DNA of 64,000 bases, taken from assembly GCF_012030425.1 (NCBI RefSeq), contig NZ_JAAUVN010000002.1:310001-374000 (forward strand). Reading direction: 5' to 3'. The stretch comes from Sphingobacterium sp. B16(2022) (GTDB taxonomy: Bacteria > Bacteroidota > Bacteroidia > Sphingobacteriales > Sphingobacteriaceae). The notes under the pieces were generated by a model. It saw only the letters and a list, made by a program, of their open reading frames with translations. It was not told where the DNA came from and did no database searches. The stretch's first letter is position 1, and each line of letters opens with the position of its first letter. A program made the translations under genes and the position numbers. Positions 25,537-35,701 of the stretch are shown piece by piece.

Positions 25537-27168
25537 ATGGATCAAAGAAAATATAATATTTACTTTCATACCCACACGATCAGTGGTATTGTTATCGCAG
25601 CACTGCTTTATGTGATCTTTTTTGCAGGCTCTTTCTCTTTTTTTAAAGATGATATCGCTGCATGGCAAAAAGGTAAATCACTTAGCAATGTAGAATCTCC
25701 CGCTGACTTCAATTATATATTGGATTCGATGGGAACAAAATATAATCTCCAAGGTAGAAATTTCGACTTCTATTTATTGAGGCAAGGACACGGGACTTAT
25801 GTCAATATGAGTGTGTCACAAGATACAACGATCAGTAAACCTGAACCCAAAACCGAAAAATCAAAAGGTCGTAAGAGACGGGGAGCAAAAAATGAAGATT
25901 CGGCCTATTTTTTACACTCATTTGTAGACAAAACACAGAGTTCTTATGATGAAGGTTATGATATGGGAGAGTTTTTATATCGCTTACATTTCTTAGCTCC
26001 ACTCAATCAGATTCCAATTCGATTGGGAACTCCATTTGGTTACCTCCTGGCAGGAATTGTTTCATTTTTGTTTCTGTTTGCCTTGATTACAGGTTTATTT
26101 CTTCATTGGGATAAGATTAAAAATAACTTCTTTTTATTTAGACCGTGGAGTAAATGGAAAACAGTCTGGACCGACATGCATACTGTTTTGGGAGTTATCG
26201 GATTTCCATTTCAATTGATATTTGCCATTACAGGAGTTGTTCTTATCGTCAATTATGTATTGATTTCACCGTTTAGTAAATTAATTTACAATGGTGATCA
26301 GAATAAATTATACCAGGAGCTTCAGTATAACAGAGCGATGGAACCAACTTACAGTTATCAGCCCTTATCCAAAGAATTAGATGTCAACGCATTCGTAAAC
26401 CACTGGATGAATGAATGGCCAGAATCGGATATTTCGAGACTTTATATCCGAAATTTTGGAGATAAAAGTATGGAAATTGCTTTAGAAACTAAACCTAAAC
26501 CCAGCGCTAGTTTTGCGGGATCTGGTTACGTTCTTATGAAAGCCGCTGAAGGAAAACCTTCATCAGTGAAATCACCTACAACAGATGCAACATATGTTGA
26601 TTGGGTTAAGAGTTTGGTTTATCACCTTCATTTTGGAGATTTTGGAGGCAGAACCTTGCGTATCGTTTATTTCGTTTTGGGTTTACTGGGTTGTGTCGTC
26701 ATTATTTCAGGCATTATGATTTGGCTGGTTGCACGGGAAAAACCTAATATTCCTGCATATAAAAGGAAGTTTAATTTTTGGGCAGCCAATCTTTTCATAT
26801 CCATGTCATTGAGTATGCTTCCTATTACTGCATTTACCTTTATTGTCATAAAATTTTCAGCTGTCGTAAATCAGAGTTTTATCTATAGTCTTTATTTTTA
26901 TAGTTGGTTAGTGATGATCATCTATTTATTAATACTGCGTGATCTAACGAAAGTAAACAAGCATACCCTATTCTTATCAACCATTTTGTGTTTGGCAGTA
27001 CCGATTGTAAATGGTATCACCACAAATCTCTGGATCTGGAATACATTTCAAACAAAATCATATGATATCTTATTTATTGATTTGCTTTTTACTACAATGT
27101 CGATTTTATGTGCATTTGCTTTTTTTAAAGTAAAGAAACAAGCTAAATCTTTTAAAATATTGAAATAA
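25537..27168 (+). CDS. PepSY-associated TM-helix protein (possible ferric-chelate reductase)
   Basis: A 543-residue inner-membrane protein. The N-terminal helix begins IYFHTHTISGIVIAALLYV, whose His is typical for the family. Further helices lie around 170-190, 215-245, 375-397, 410-430 and over the C-terminal region, with conserved LHFLAPL, MHTVLGVIGFPFQLI and HLHFGDFGGRTLRI. The periplasmic loop between helices 1 and 2 contains a Lys/Arg-rich patch (KTEKSKGRKRRGAK). Related PepSY-TM proteins such as FsrB-like reductases use His residues to hold haem and reduce ferric siderophores. It ends the operon and is followed by a strong terminator. Confidence 0.87.
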   Translation: MDQRKYNIYFHTHTISGIVIAALLYVIFFAGSFSFFKDDIAAWQKGKSLSNVESPADFNYILDSMGTKYNLQGRNFDFYLLRQGHGTYVNMSVSQDTTISKPEPKTEKSKGRKRRGAKNEDSAYFLHSFVDKTQSSYDEGYDMGEFLYRLHFLAPLNQIPIRLGTPFGYLLAGIVSFLFLFALITGLFLHWDKIKNNFFLFRPWSKWKTVWTDMHTVLGVIGFPFQLIFAITGVVLIVNYVLISPFSKLIYNGDQNKLYQELQYNRAMEPTYSYQPLSKELDVNAFVNHWMNEWPESDISRLYIRNFGDKSMEIALETKPKPSASFAGSGYVLMKAAEGKPSSVKSPTTDATYVDWVKSLVYHLHFGDFGGRTLRIVYFVLGLLGCVVIISGIMIWLVAREKPNIPAYKRKFNFWAANLFISMSLSMLPITAFTFIVIKFSAVVNQSFIYSLYFYSWLVMIIYLLILRDLTKVNKHTLFLSTILCLAVPIVNGITTNLWIWNTFQTKSYDILFIDLLFTTMSILCAFAFFKVKKQAKSFKILK

Positions 27169-27216
27169 GTATGTCCTGTTGTTGATCAGGAAACATAAGT
27201 ATCCAGTTCAATAGAT

Positions 27217-27256
27217 AACAAAAGCGCCAATCTAATAAAGATCTGGCGCTTTTGTT
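27217..27256 (+). terminator. Rho-independent terminator after the uptake operon
   Basis: A 13-bp perfect stem AACAAAAGCGCCA with its complement, extended inside by ATCT/AGAT, followed by a short T-rich tail. Confidence 0.88.
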
Positions 27257-27445
27257 ATTCAATACGTTATTCGATTATCATCTCATGAGAATAGAACTTA
27301 AAAAAATGATCGTTCCAATCTCGATGCTGATCTTTAAACTATTTCCAAATGTTTATTTCTTATTGCTATATCGTTAAATTTAAAAAATGAATTTATTTTA
27401 GAGCACTTACAATATACTATCTTTACAATAGCTAAAAGTGAAAAG

Positions 27446-28189
27446 ATGATAACCGTTGCCATAATAGAAGACGAGCCTGCAGTTCGTAAAGAGATCGCTT
27501 ACCTGATACAGCAAGAAACCAATACCGAACTTGTGGGTTGGGCAGACAGCGTACATAAAGCCATTAAGTTGCTTGAAGAAAAGCAACCAGATGTAATATT
27601 TATGGATATTCAGCTCAAAGATGGAACAGCATTCGATTTGTTGAAAAAATTAACGCCCATTCCACAAAATATAATATTCATTACTGCATATAATCATTTT
27701 GCTATAAAGGCCATCAAGTACGGAGCACTCGATTATCTGCTCAAGCCTATTGATGAGATAGAGCTCCAGGAGGCATTAGAGCGATATCGTCGTCGAAGGG
27801 AAAATAATCCGCAATGGATGCAACAATTGTCTTTAGCACAGACCTCAATCCAGATAGGTGAATTACCAGAAAGTATTGTTTTGAATTCCATTAATAACAC
27901 ACGCATTGTTTCTGTTAGTGATATTGTCTATTGTAAAGGTGATGGTCCATATACTCTTTTCATTTTAAGTAATGGTGATAAGGAGCTTATCTCAAGACCT
28001 CTTAAGTATTACGAGGAACTTTTGCCAGCTCCACATTTCTTACGCACGCATCAGTCTTATTTGGTTAATCAGCAATATATCTCAGGCATTAACCGATCCG
28101 AATATATTGTTCTGAAAAATAAAGAAGAGATTCCAATCTCTACACGACGGAAGAATACGATATTAACCCAACTTTTTTTGAAAAAATGA
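27446..28189 (+). CDS. LytTR-type response regulator
   Basis: A 247-residue two-component regulator. Receiver domain residues 2-115: acidic pair Glu8-Asp9, phosphoacceptor Asp54 in VIFMDIQLKDG, Thr in FITAYNHF and Lys in YLLKPID. A C-terminal LytTR DNA-binding domain covers about 145-245 (VSDIVYCKGDGPYTLFILSNG, FLRTHQSYLVN). The sensor gene overlaps by 4 bases (ATGA), so the two are translationally coupled. A TATCTTTA sequence at 27418-27425 may be its -7 box but has no good -33 partner. Target genes cannot be read from the sequence. Confidence 0.94.
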   Translation: MITVAIIEDEPAVRKEIAYLIQQETNTELVGWADSVHKAIKLLEEKQPDVIFMDIQLKDGTAFDLLKKLTPIPQNIIFITAYNHFAIKAIKYGALDYLLKPIDEIELQEALERYRRRRENNPQWMQQLSLAQTSIQIGELPESIVLNSINNTRIVSVSDIVYCKGDGPYTLFILSNGDKELISRPLKYYEELLPAPHFLRTHQSYLVNQQYISGINRSEYIVLKNKEEIPISTRRKNTILTQLFLKK

Positions 28190-30111
28190 TACGTATACAG
28201 CTACTTATTTTTTATTTATGGATGGTTATAGGTTATTCATCTTGTAAAGACAATAACAAGAAAGTTTTGTTGGCAAAATCTGATGATGCCATTTCGGTTC
28301 AGATAAAGGATTTGGAAAAAGTAGGAGCTAATCCCACCAATAGAGATTCATTGATTACTGTTTGGCGAAAACTCGATCGAAACCCCATTGTGAAAAATGA
28401 TACCATACAATCATCAACCGTTAAATATCAATTGGCAAGGCTTTACAGTATGAAGGGCAATGATTCTGCTCGTGTCCTTATTGAAGATGCACTTGAACTG
28501 ATAGATCCTATAGATGGTGGTTTTAAGAATAAGGCACTTATATACAATGGGATGGGGAATGTTTTGAGCATGAGTGCCCGCATGAAAGAAGCCAGTTATT
28601 ATTATAACAAAGCAGCCGCAATTGTTTTAGCAGACTCAACGGTAGATCTGTCATTTATAGCAAAAACATCTATGTTACTATCTGCAGCACAAAGTAACCT
28701 CCTAAGCTTTCAATATGACTTAGCTGAAAAAATGAACCGTGATGCTTTGCCTATGGCAGATTCATTGCCACAAGGACATATTAATCGACAACGTGTGCTG
28801 GTACAAATGATACAGACTTTGAATAAGCGCCAGAAACCAGCAGATAGTATGGCTTTTTATCTTCAAAAACTGGAAGTACTACATGCGCAGAACCCTGATA
28901 AATATAATATTAGTTTTCTATACGATTCTAAAATTCAATATTTTGAAAAACATACGCAACTTGATTCGTTACTTCATTATCAGCTGCTTAAAATTAAATC
29001 AGATGGATATCTGTACAATGAAGAGGCAACTTCGAGCGAAATTAATAATCTTTTTATCGATTACTGCAATATTGCAGCTATTTATACGGCTCAAAAACAC
29101 GCAACATTAGCCTCACAATTTCTTGAAAAAGCAAAACTTCTAAAGGAAAAACATACAGGACTAATTTTCGCAGACAGTGATCTCGTTTATCAGCAAAGCT
29201 TGGCATCATTGTACAATTTACAGGGAAAGAAAAATGAAGCCATAGCGGTATTGACTCAAACAGCAGAATTACAAAAAGGAATCTATCAGACAGAAAATAC
29301 ACAAGCTGTTGCAGAAATGAATGCTCTTCATCAGTTGCAGACTAAAGATCGCTCTATTCATAAATTAAATGAAGGTATAAAAATTAATAAACTGCAATTG
29401 CAACAAAATCGTTTATGGCTTGCCGTATCTGTTTTAGGTATTATCCTCCTTGGTGTCACCATATTGTTTTTGTTTTATAGTTTTCGTCAACGTCGTTTTC
29501 TTCAAGAAAAAGAAAAAATACTATTGCAGCAACAATTGTTACGCACACAGATGGAACCCCATTTTATCTTTAATACATTAGCAGCTGTACAGAGTTTTGT
29601 GCGGTTGGATAAAAAAGAAATTGCCATCAAATACCTCAACCGTTTTAGTCGATTATTGCGTAGCAGTTTGGAGCTCAGCCGCGAAAATCGTGTACCTCTA
29701 GATGAGGAGATTGAAACGTTAGAAAACTACTTAAGCCTGCAGCAAATGCGTTATGAAGATGCATTTAGGTATACTATATTACAACCAATCGAACATGATC
29801 TGGGAGCAATTATGGTTCCGCCCATGCTTATACAGCCTTATGTAGAAAATGCGATACTTCACGGGATCGATTTGGAAGAAGGTCTAGGAGATATTAGTAT
29901 TCATTTTGAGATAGAACAAGATATCTTACAAGTAAAGATTGCAGATAGTGGAAAAACTGAAAAAAGTAATTTTGATCCTGCACACCGTTCATTATCAGGT
30001 ACGATCAGTCACGAGCGAATACAATTATTGGGTAAAAAAGCAAGTGTCTCTATTACAGAAATTCCAGAAGGTGGCGGTACATTAGTAATTTTACGCATAC
30101 CTGTCGAATAG
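28186..30111 (+). CDS. TPR-containing sensor histidine kinase (His_kinase/LytS type)
   Basis: A 641-residue sensor. The N-terminus (MIRIQLLIFYLWMVIGYSSC) reads as a lipoprotein-like or ordinary signal sequence. Residues about 45-385 are a periplasmic helical region with TPR-like repeats (YNGMGNVLSMSARMKEASYYY). One transmembrane helix at about 407-430 leads into the kinase: the PF06580 phosphoacceptor region QMEPHFIFNTL with His459, then an ATPase domain with PPMLIQPYVENAILHG (N box) and a short C-terminal lid. It is the partner of the LytTR regulator and overlaps it. Such kinases lack the classical H box, as here. Confidence 0.93.
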   Translation: MIRIQLLIFYLWMVIGYSSCKDNNKKVLLAKSDDAISVQIKDLEKVGANPTNRDSLITVWRKLDRNPIVKNDTIQSSTVKYQLARLYSMKGNDSARVLIEDALELIDPIDGGFKNKALIYNGMGNVLSMSARMKEASYYYNKAAAIVLADSTVDLSFIAKTSMLLSAAQSNLLSFQYDLAEKMNRDALPMADSLPQGHINRQRVLVQMIQTLNKRQKPADSMAFYLQKLEVLHAQNPDKYNISFLYDSKIQYFEKHTQLDSLLHYQLLKIKSDGYLYNEEATSSEINNLFIDYCNIAAIYTAQKHATLASQFLEKAKLLKEKHTGLIFADSDLVYQQSLASLYNLQGKKNEAIAVLTQTAELQKGIYQTENTQAVAEMNALHQLQTKDRSIHKLNEGIKINKLQLQQNRLWLAVSVLGIILLGVTILFLFYSFRQRRFLQEKEKILLQQQLLRTQMEPHFIFNTLAAVQSFVRLDKKEIAIKYLNRFSRLLRSSLELSRENRVPLDEEIETLENYLSLQQMRYEDAFRYTILQPIEHDLGAIMVPPMLIQPYVENAILHGIDLEEGLGDISIHFEIEQDILQVKIADSGKTEKSNFDPAHRSLSGTISHERIQLLGKKASVSITEIPEGGGTLVILRIPVE

Positions 30112-30182
30112 GAATAAATGTTCTGGAACTCATTTTATGTTTTGGCACGGCATTCGCCTTACTCTATATAATATTATTCGAT

Positions 30183-31376
30183 ATGGCACAGAGACTTATT
30201 TTAATTTTATTACTATTCCTCATAGGAGATATTTATTTTTATCAGGCAATAATTACACTTTTTTCAAATCCGCTGATCCATGTCATTTATTGGCTTATTG
30301 ATATTGTTGTACTGGGTGCTATTATAGTCACTATATTTTTGCGGAAACGTATTAGCGATATTCAGCGTTATGCATCGGGTTTGATCACAGCGATGTTGCT
30401 TATCTTTATTCCAAAATTATTTTCTGTTCCGATTCTATTATTGGAAGATATTGGTCGACTATTCCGTAGTTTTCCGCCTAGGAATTTTTACGTCAGTGAA
30501 CTTGTCGCAGTACTTGCTGGCATAGTCTTTTTGGCGATTATTTTCGGGCTGACTAGAGGTCGTCATTTTTATAGGGTTAGAAAAGAGATCTTGCATTTTT
30601 CAGATTTACCCGAAGCTTTCGATGGTTTTACCATTACACAATTGTCCGACATCCATTCTGGTAGTTTAAGTAACATCAAAGGTGTACAGAAAGGTATTGA
30701 TCTTGCGAATGCCCAAAACAGTGATCTGCTCTTATTTACAGGAGATCTCGTCAACAACATGGCTTCCGAGATGGATCCATGGATTGATCTTTTTACCACC
30801 TTAAAAGCCCCTTATGGGAAGTATTCTGTTTTAGGTAATCATGACTGTGGTGATTATACCAAATGGTCCAGTACATCACTTAAAGAGGCAAATCTGATGC
30901 GTGTTAAAGAAATACACAGTGAGATGGGTTTCAAATTATTACTTAATGAAGCTGTCTTACTGCATAAGCATGGACAACGTATTGCATTAGTGGGGGTGGA
31001 GAATTGGGGCAAAGGCGGTTTCCATCAGTTTGGCAATCTCAATCAAGCAACAGCTGCTATACCTGCCGATTCCTTTAAGATCCTAATGTCTCATGATCCA
31101 TCACACTGGGATGCAGTTACTGTAGATCACGCTAAACATGTTCACCTCACCTTGGCCGGTCATACGCATGGTATGCAGTTTGGAATTGAGCTTTTTGGTT
31201 TTAAATGGAGTCCTATCCAGTACTTTTATAAACAATGGGCAGGACTGTACCAACGAGACGGAAAATTTTTATATGTCAATAGAGGCTTCGGTTATCATGG
31301 TCTGAAAGGCAGGGTGGGCGTGTGGCCCGAAATCACAGTTCTTACCTTAAAACGTTCCACCGACCAAGTAGAATAA
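30183..31376 (+). CDS. Membrane-anchored calcineurin-like metallophosphoesterase (YkuE type)
   Basis: A 397-residue protein with four hydrophobic helices in the first 125 residues and a metallophosphoesterase domain from about 150. Metal-ligand motifs appear in order: QLSDIHSG, FTGDLVNN, LGNHDCGD, MSHDPSHW and LAGHTHGMQFG. Enzymes of this type hydrolyse phosphodiesters or lipid pyrophosphates (compare UDP-diacylglucosamine hydrolases and YkuE). It follows the kinase gene after 71 bases on the same strand. A regulatory link to the two-component pair is possible but not shown. Its end is 16 bases from the convergent HD gene. Confidence 0.92.
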   Translation: MAQRLILILLLFLIGDIYFYQAIITLFSNPLIHVIYWLIDIVVLGAIIVTIFLRKRISDIQRYASGLITAMLLIFIPKLFSVPILLLEDIGRLFRSFPPRNFYVSELVAVLAGIVFLAIIFGLTRGRHFYRVRKEILHFSDLPEAFDGFTITQLSDIHSGSLSNIKGVQKGIDLANAQNSDLLLFTGDLVNNMASEMDPWIDLFTTLKAPYGKYSVLGNHDCGDYTKWSSTSLKEANLMRVKEIHSEMGFKLLLNEAVLLHKHGQRIALVGVENWGKGGFHQFGNLNQATAAIPADSFKILMSHDPSHWDAVTVDHAKHVHLTLAGHTHGMQFGIELFGFKWSPIQYFYKQWAGLYQRDGKFLYVNRGFGYHGLKGRVGVWPEITVLTLKRSTDQVE

Positions 31377-31392
31377 ATGAGTTATTTGCAGT

Positions 31393-31986
31393 TTAATCTT
31401 TTCTTAAAATACCCTTTTCCACGCTTTCGTTGATGAGTTCTTCAGCATACTTCCATATCGTAGTAGATCCCTCATTAATGATTTTCTTTTTTTCGAATAC
31501 CTTACTGTAATCAACATCAAACTCTTTCCAGGTTCCCCCATTATTTGAAGTGTTTTGCAAGAGAGGTTCCAATCGATCCATTGTTCTCGCAAACTTAGCT
31601 TCAGGAGTTAGACCTGCCTCAAATTCTTCCCATACTGCAATAAATTCTTTCGACTGTTCTTGAGGTAACAGTCCAAAAATCCGATTAGCAGCCAGTCTTT
31701 CTTGGTCTGTATTAACATGATTTTTTTGCATATCGTAGATGAAGGTATCTCCAGCGTCAATTTCAACAATATCATGGATCAGAACCATTTTTACCACTTT
31801 CAATACATCAATTGGTTCGTTTGCATGTTCAGCCAAAATCAATGCCATCATCGCCAGATGCCAGCTATGTTCCGCATCATTTTCATTACGGTTACTATTG
31901 AACAATTTAGTTTTCCGTTGTATGTATTTGACCTTATCGATTTCTTTTATAAAATCAATTTGTTTCAATAAGATTTCAAAATCCAT
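31393..31986 (-). CDS. HD-domain hydrolase, YfbR/HDDC2-like 5'-deoxynucleotidase
   Basis: A 197-residue cytoplasmic protein with the metal-binding HD pattern: His in NDAEHSWHLAMMA, the His-Asp pair in VLIHDIVEIDAGD, and the C-terminal Asp in ARTMDRLEPLL. The short length and these motifs fit the HDDC2/YfbR group, which removes phosphate from deoxyribonucleoside 5'-monophosphates. It is transcribed alone, convergent with the metallophosphoesterase gene. Confidence 0.9.
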   Translation of the reverse strand: MDFEILLKQIDFIKEIDKVKYIQRKTKLFNSNRNENDAEHSWHLAMMALILAEHANEPIDVLKVVKMVLIHDIVEIDAGDTFIYDMQKNHVNTDQERLAANRIFGLLPQEQSKEFIAVWEEFEAGLTPEAKFARTMDRLEPLLQNTSNNGGTWKEFDVDYSKVFEKKKIINEGSTTIWKYAEELINESVEKGILRKD

Positions 31987-32349
31987 TTTGACAGTGTTAA
32001 GAGATTGTCTTACAAAGATAGTTTAAATTATAAAAGTAATTCTTCTTGGCTCTTTGATAAATTATTAAGCATCATTTACTAAGTCATTTAGCCCTTTTCT
32101 AAAAAAGTTAATAATGCATGCATTTCATGTTAATATTGAATGCATACTTTATGACTTTACTCTATAGCTTTATAGGAAGAAAAACAATTTAATAATAACC
32201 AATTGCAGCTAATTAGCATCTATTTATTTTAAAAGTTGATTAGGCAAGCTATTAATAGATCAATTCGTATTGACACATTGATTGAACGATCTTCTATAAT
32301 TTAAGAAAGTTGTGCTATCTGCAGTTTGTATTCAAAATATTTTTTAAAA
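31987..32349. other. Divergent intergenic region
   Basis: About 360 AT-rich bases between the HD hydrolase (leftward) and the DUF5703 protein (rightward). Repeated ATGCAT sequences occur around 32114-32145, two of them overlapping in one ATGCATGCAT. No convincing promoter box or ORF is visible. Confidence 0.5.
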
Positions 32350-34596
32350 ATGAGTAGACTCCGACTAACCATCTTGTTTATAGTTCAATTGCTGATATTC
32401 GAAGCGTTTTCGCAGGAAGAGAAGAATAACTATAAAATCATTTTTAATACACCATCCATCAACGAAACAGGTAATGTTCCAATTGGTAATGGAAGTCTAG
32501 GGAGTAACGTCTGGGTAGAAGAGAATGGCGATCTATTATTATATCTCTCGCGTAATGATTCACATTCTGAATTACAACGGCTGTTAAAGTTAGGAGGGGT
32601 CAGGATTTCCTTTTCAGAGAGTCCTTTTTTTAAAGGGAAGCCCTTCCGTCAGGAATTGAATCTGAAAGAAGGAACATTAAAAATTCTAGCCGGGAAAAAA
32701 GGAGAGGAGTTAAATTTAAAGATCTTTATTGATGCAAACTCTCCTGTAATGTATATTTCTGGATACAGTGAAAAACCAGTTCAGGTGAAGGTGACTTTGG
32801 AAAACTGGAGAAAAAATAAACATGAGCTCAATATGGAAGAACTTGCTTCTACCTGGCTCTATAGAACCGGAGTTCCGGACGGGGCAGAAGCCTGGGAATC
32901 TGCAGATGTGTTTCTTAAAAAACCACAAGCCCTTGTATGGTATCATCGGAATGCTTACAGCAGTGTGCCTGTGCACATTAAGAAACAAGGAATGGAAGAC
33001 TATGCGAATCAGATTATTGATCCCTTGAAGGATAATACTTTTGGAGGTTATATCAAAGCTTCAGGTTTAGTAAGTCTTTCTGATAGCGTTTTACACACCA
33101 AGAGACCATTAAAAAACATTGATATTCGGATAGCCGGCTATACCCGGCAAACGCCTGATCCGGCAACTTGGGAAAAGGAAATTGCTGGATGGATTGCTCA
33201 GTCTCCTAGTCCTAAAAAAGCCTATGAACAAACCGCTAGGTGGTGGACAAATTTTTGGAATAGAGGATGGATTGATATCAATAATGGTTCTGATAGTCTA
33301 TCAACGTACACCCAGACTTATATTCTGTCTAAATATCAGATGGCCTGTCAGATGCGAAATGAATTTCCTGCTCGATTTCAGGGAGGAATTTTTAATGTAG
33401 ATCCAAAGTATGCCTATTATGGACCTGATGTACGTCAAAAGAATTACTCGGCAGATTATCGATTTTATGGCGTGAATTACTGGTGGCAGAACGTGCGCTT
33501 TTTATACCTGCCACAGTTTGCACAGGGTAATTTTGACATGATGAAACCGTTTTTTGATTTTTATATCAAGCAAGCGAAGACTTTTGAAGCCAGATCAAAC
33601 AAATATTATGGTGCATCAGGAATCTATATGCAGGAATGTATCAGTACATTCGGCTTACCGGGAATGGGCGATTTTGGATTGGAATCCGATGTATATTCTG
33701 AAGAATATACAAAAGATATATGGCAGCAATGTTTAGAAATGTCGGTGATGATGCTCGATTATTATCACTATACTGGAGACGAAGCATTTTTAAAAACAAA
33801 AGCGTTGCCTTGGGCACGAAAAGCACTTCAGTTTTACAATACACGTTTTAAGAAAGATGAGCAGGGCAAGTTACATATTTTTCCAAGCCACGGATTAGAA
33901 ACATATTGGACGGATGTTGTCAATGATATGCCTTCTACTGCCGGACTACATTATGTATTAGAAGAACTTTTAAAACTACCTCAAAGTACATTAACTCCTG
34001 AAGATAAACAGAATTGGACTACTATGCTGTCCACTATTCCCGATCTGCCGAAGAAAAAGGATAGTCTTGGGAATGTTGTGGTGGACAATGCCGCTTTTTA
34101 TAATCCTCAAAGAACAAATTATGAAGCACCGGATTTATATTGTTTATTTCCATTTCGGATTTATGGGATCCATAAACCCAATATTAAAGAAGTTGAGCGA
34201 GCCTATTTCAATATGCCCAATCCAGGTCGGGTATGCTGGTATCAAACAGGAATTTTTGCCGCTCGTTTGGGTCTTGCCACAGAAGCTGCCAAAGATATTA
34301 AAGCCCGTAGCGGTGCATATCTAAAAGGTTTTCGATTTAAAGGATACATGGATAGCCCGCACGATTGGAAACCAGATTATGACGGTGTTGGCAATATGAT
34401 GAATACCTTACAGGAAATGTTGGTTCAATGTGACGGAGATAAGATTTATATGTTGCCGGCTTGGCCAAAAGACTGGGATGTGAATTTTAAAGTACATGCT
34501 TTTAAAAACACTGTTATTGAAGGTACTTATAAAAATGGGAAAATGGAATTCTTGAAAGTGATGCCCGAAAGTAGGAGAAAAGATCTCATCTTTTAG
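32350..34596 (+). CDS. Secreted DUF5703 domain protein, GH95-like fold
   Basis: A 748-residue exported protein from the ATG at 32350; the frame opens 24 bases earlier with a TTG, but the signal peptide (MSRLRLTILFIVQLLIFEAF, ending at FSQ) starts here. The N-terminal beta-sandwich begins with PIGNGSLGSNVWVEENGDLLLYLSRND, the DUF5703 pattern related to the GH95 N-terminal domain. An (alpha/alpha)6-barrel-like region follows (YQMACQMRNEFPARFQGG, VNYWWQNVRFLYLPQF). The canonical GH95 motifs NINIQMNYW and SPENQ are not present, so the substrate may differ from fucose. It sits alone between two terminator-bounded units. Confidence 0.82.
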   Translation: MSRLRLTILFIVQLLIFEAFSQEEKNNYKIIFNTPSINETGNVPIGNGSLGSNVWVEENGDLLLYLSRNDSHSELQRLLKLGGVRISFSESPFFKGKPFRQELNLKEGTLKILAGKKGEELNLKIFIDANSPVMYISGYSEKPVQVKVTLENWRKNKHELNMEELASTWLYRTGVPDGAEAWESADVFLKKPQALVWYHRNAYSSVPVHIKKQGMEDYANQIIDPLKDNTFGGYIKASGLVSLSDSVLHTKRPLKNIDIRIAGYTRQTPDPATWEKEIAGWIAQSPSPKKAYEQTARWWTNFWNRGWIDINNGSDSLSTYTQTYILSKYQMACQMRNEFPARFQGGIFNVDPKYAYYGPDVRQKNYSADYRFYGVNYWWQNVRFLYLPQFAQGNFDMMKPFFDFYIKQAKTFEARSNKYYGASGIYMQECISTFGLPGMGDFGLESDVYSEEYTKDIWQQCLEMSVMMLDYYHYTGDEAFLKTKALPWARKALQFYNTRFKKDEQGKLHIFPSHGLETYWTDVVNDMPSTAGLHYVLEELLKLPQSTLTPEDKQNWTTMLSTIPDLPKKKDSLGNVVVDNAAFYNPQRTNYEAPDLYCLFPFRIYGIHKPNIKEVERAYFNMPNPGRVCWYQTGIFAARLGLATEAAKDIKARSGAYLKGFRFKGYMDSPHDWKPDYDGVGNMMNTLQEMLVQCDGDKIYMLPAWPKDWDVNFKVHAFKNTVIEGTYKNGKMEFLKVMPESRRKDLIF

Positions 34597-34686
34597 TTAG
34601 ATGCCCCTTATAGAAATATTGAAAAAATCGAATCATAGTGCATGAATAGAGATAGTTTTAAAATACTAATTATTTATACACTTATG

Positions 34687-34759
34687 AAAAGCCACATCGC
34701 GTTGACTGTGAATAAAAAGAGTCTAACTCTTAGTGATACAACGTAGCGATGTGGCTTTT
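34687..34759. terminator. Bidirectional long-hairpin terminator
   Basis: A perfect 14-bp outer stem (AAAAGCCACATCGC at 34687-34700 with 34746-34759), continued by GTTG/CAAC and enclosing a small AAGAGT/ACTCTT hairpin. T and A runs at the ends suit both convergent genes. Confidence 0.85.
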
Positions 34760-34769
34760 ATGGTTTTAA

Positions 34770-35438
34770 TTATTGCAGCGATATTGACGATGATGTCAAA
34801 ATATCCAGCAGTTGCTTCGGTTTATCAATAATGAATGTTGCTCCATGTCGCTTTAATTCTTCGACTTCGCGAAAGCCCCATGAGACCCCGATTGCTTGCA
34901 CACCAGCATTTTTGGCAGTATCCATATCGACCGACGAATCACCGACATAAAAGCAATCATCAGGTTTTACGTTCAGTATATTGAGTGTATCGAATACAAT
35001 ATCAGGATTGGGTTTAGCCGGATGTCCATTTCGATGACCCAATATCAGATCAAATGAAATCTCTGAAAAATATTTTGCCACCAATGGCAGGACAGCCTCA
35101 TGATATTTATTAGATGCAATCGAAATCAAATAACCTGACGATTGCAGATCTTGTAATAATTGAATAATACCGGCATATGGTTTAGTATGGCTCTCGGCTT
35201 TTTCTTCGTAATATTTCTTAAATGCTGAAAGTAGGTGGGGTATAGTATCGTCTGTCCTCGCATCTTGAGGCAGTGCTCTTTCGATAAGCATTCGGACACC
35301 ATTCCCTACAAATTTCTTGTAAGATTCAAGAGGATGAGTTGGATAACCATATTGCTCAAGGATCATATTGCAACTATCACCCAAATCTTGTAACGTATCT
35401 AACAATGTTCCGTCTAAATCAAATATTATAAGCTTCAT
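34770..35438 (-). CDS. HAD-superfamily phosphatase, phosphoglycolate phosphatase-like
   Basis: A 222-residue HAD hydrolase. Motif I is IFDLDGTLLDT at residues 4-14, motif II a Ser in SIASNK, motif III Lys in KPNPDIV, and motif IV YVGDSSVDMDTAKNAG. The four-helix cap lies between motifs I and II, as in the Gph/beta-phosphoglucomutase class. Phosphoglycolate phosphatase is the usual call; pyrophosphatase PpaX or another small phosphatase is possible. Single gene, convergent with the DUF5703 gene. Confidence 0.9.
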   Translation of the reverse strand: MKLIIFDLDGTLLDTLQDLGDSCNMILEQYGYPTHPLESYKKFVGNGVRMLIERALPQDARTDDTIPHLLSAFKKYYEEKAESHTKPYAGIIQLLQDLQSSGYLISIASNKYHEAVLPLVAKYFSEISFDLILGHRNGHPAKPNPDIVFDTLNILNVKPDDCFYVGDSSVDMDTAKNAGVQAIGVSWGFREVEELKRHGATFIIDKPKQLLDILTSSSISLQ

Positions 35439-35701
35439 GGGTTAAATCTAATAAAAATGATCTAAAAACAATTTTGTGTATGTAAGATTTGATTGCTATA
35501 GTGCTACTTAAACATAAACGAATTTATACAAAGTATGGTCGATGGGCGTGGTCATTGATCCTTTCAGAAGTTTATTGATCGCACTCAATAGAAAGTAGAA
35601 ATTAACATAAAATCATAATAATTGGATAAAGCTCTTTTAAGTGAAGATTTCATATCTTCTTAAAGAAGTAAAGACTAACTTTAAAAAGATATTTTACAAG
35701 C

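Noticed and set aside
32350..34596. Calling the DUF5703 protein a GH95 fucosidase
   Set aside because: It has the related N-terminal domain, but the catalytic Asn-x-Asn and SPENQ motifs seen in the true GH95 protein at 56402-58792 are missing.
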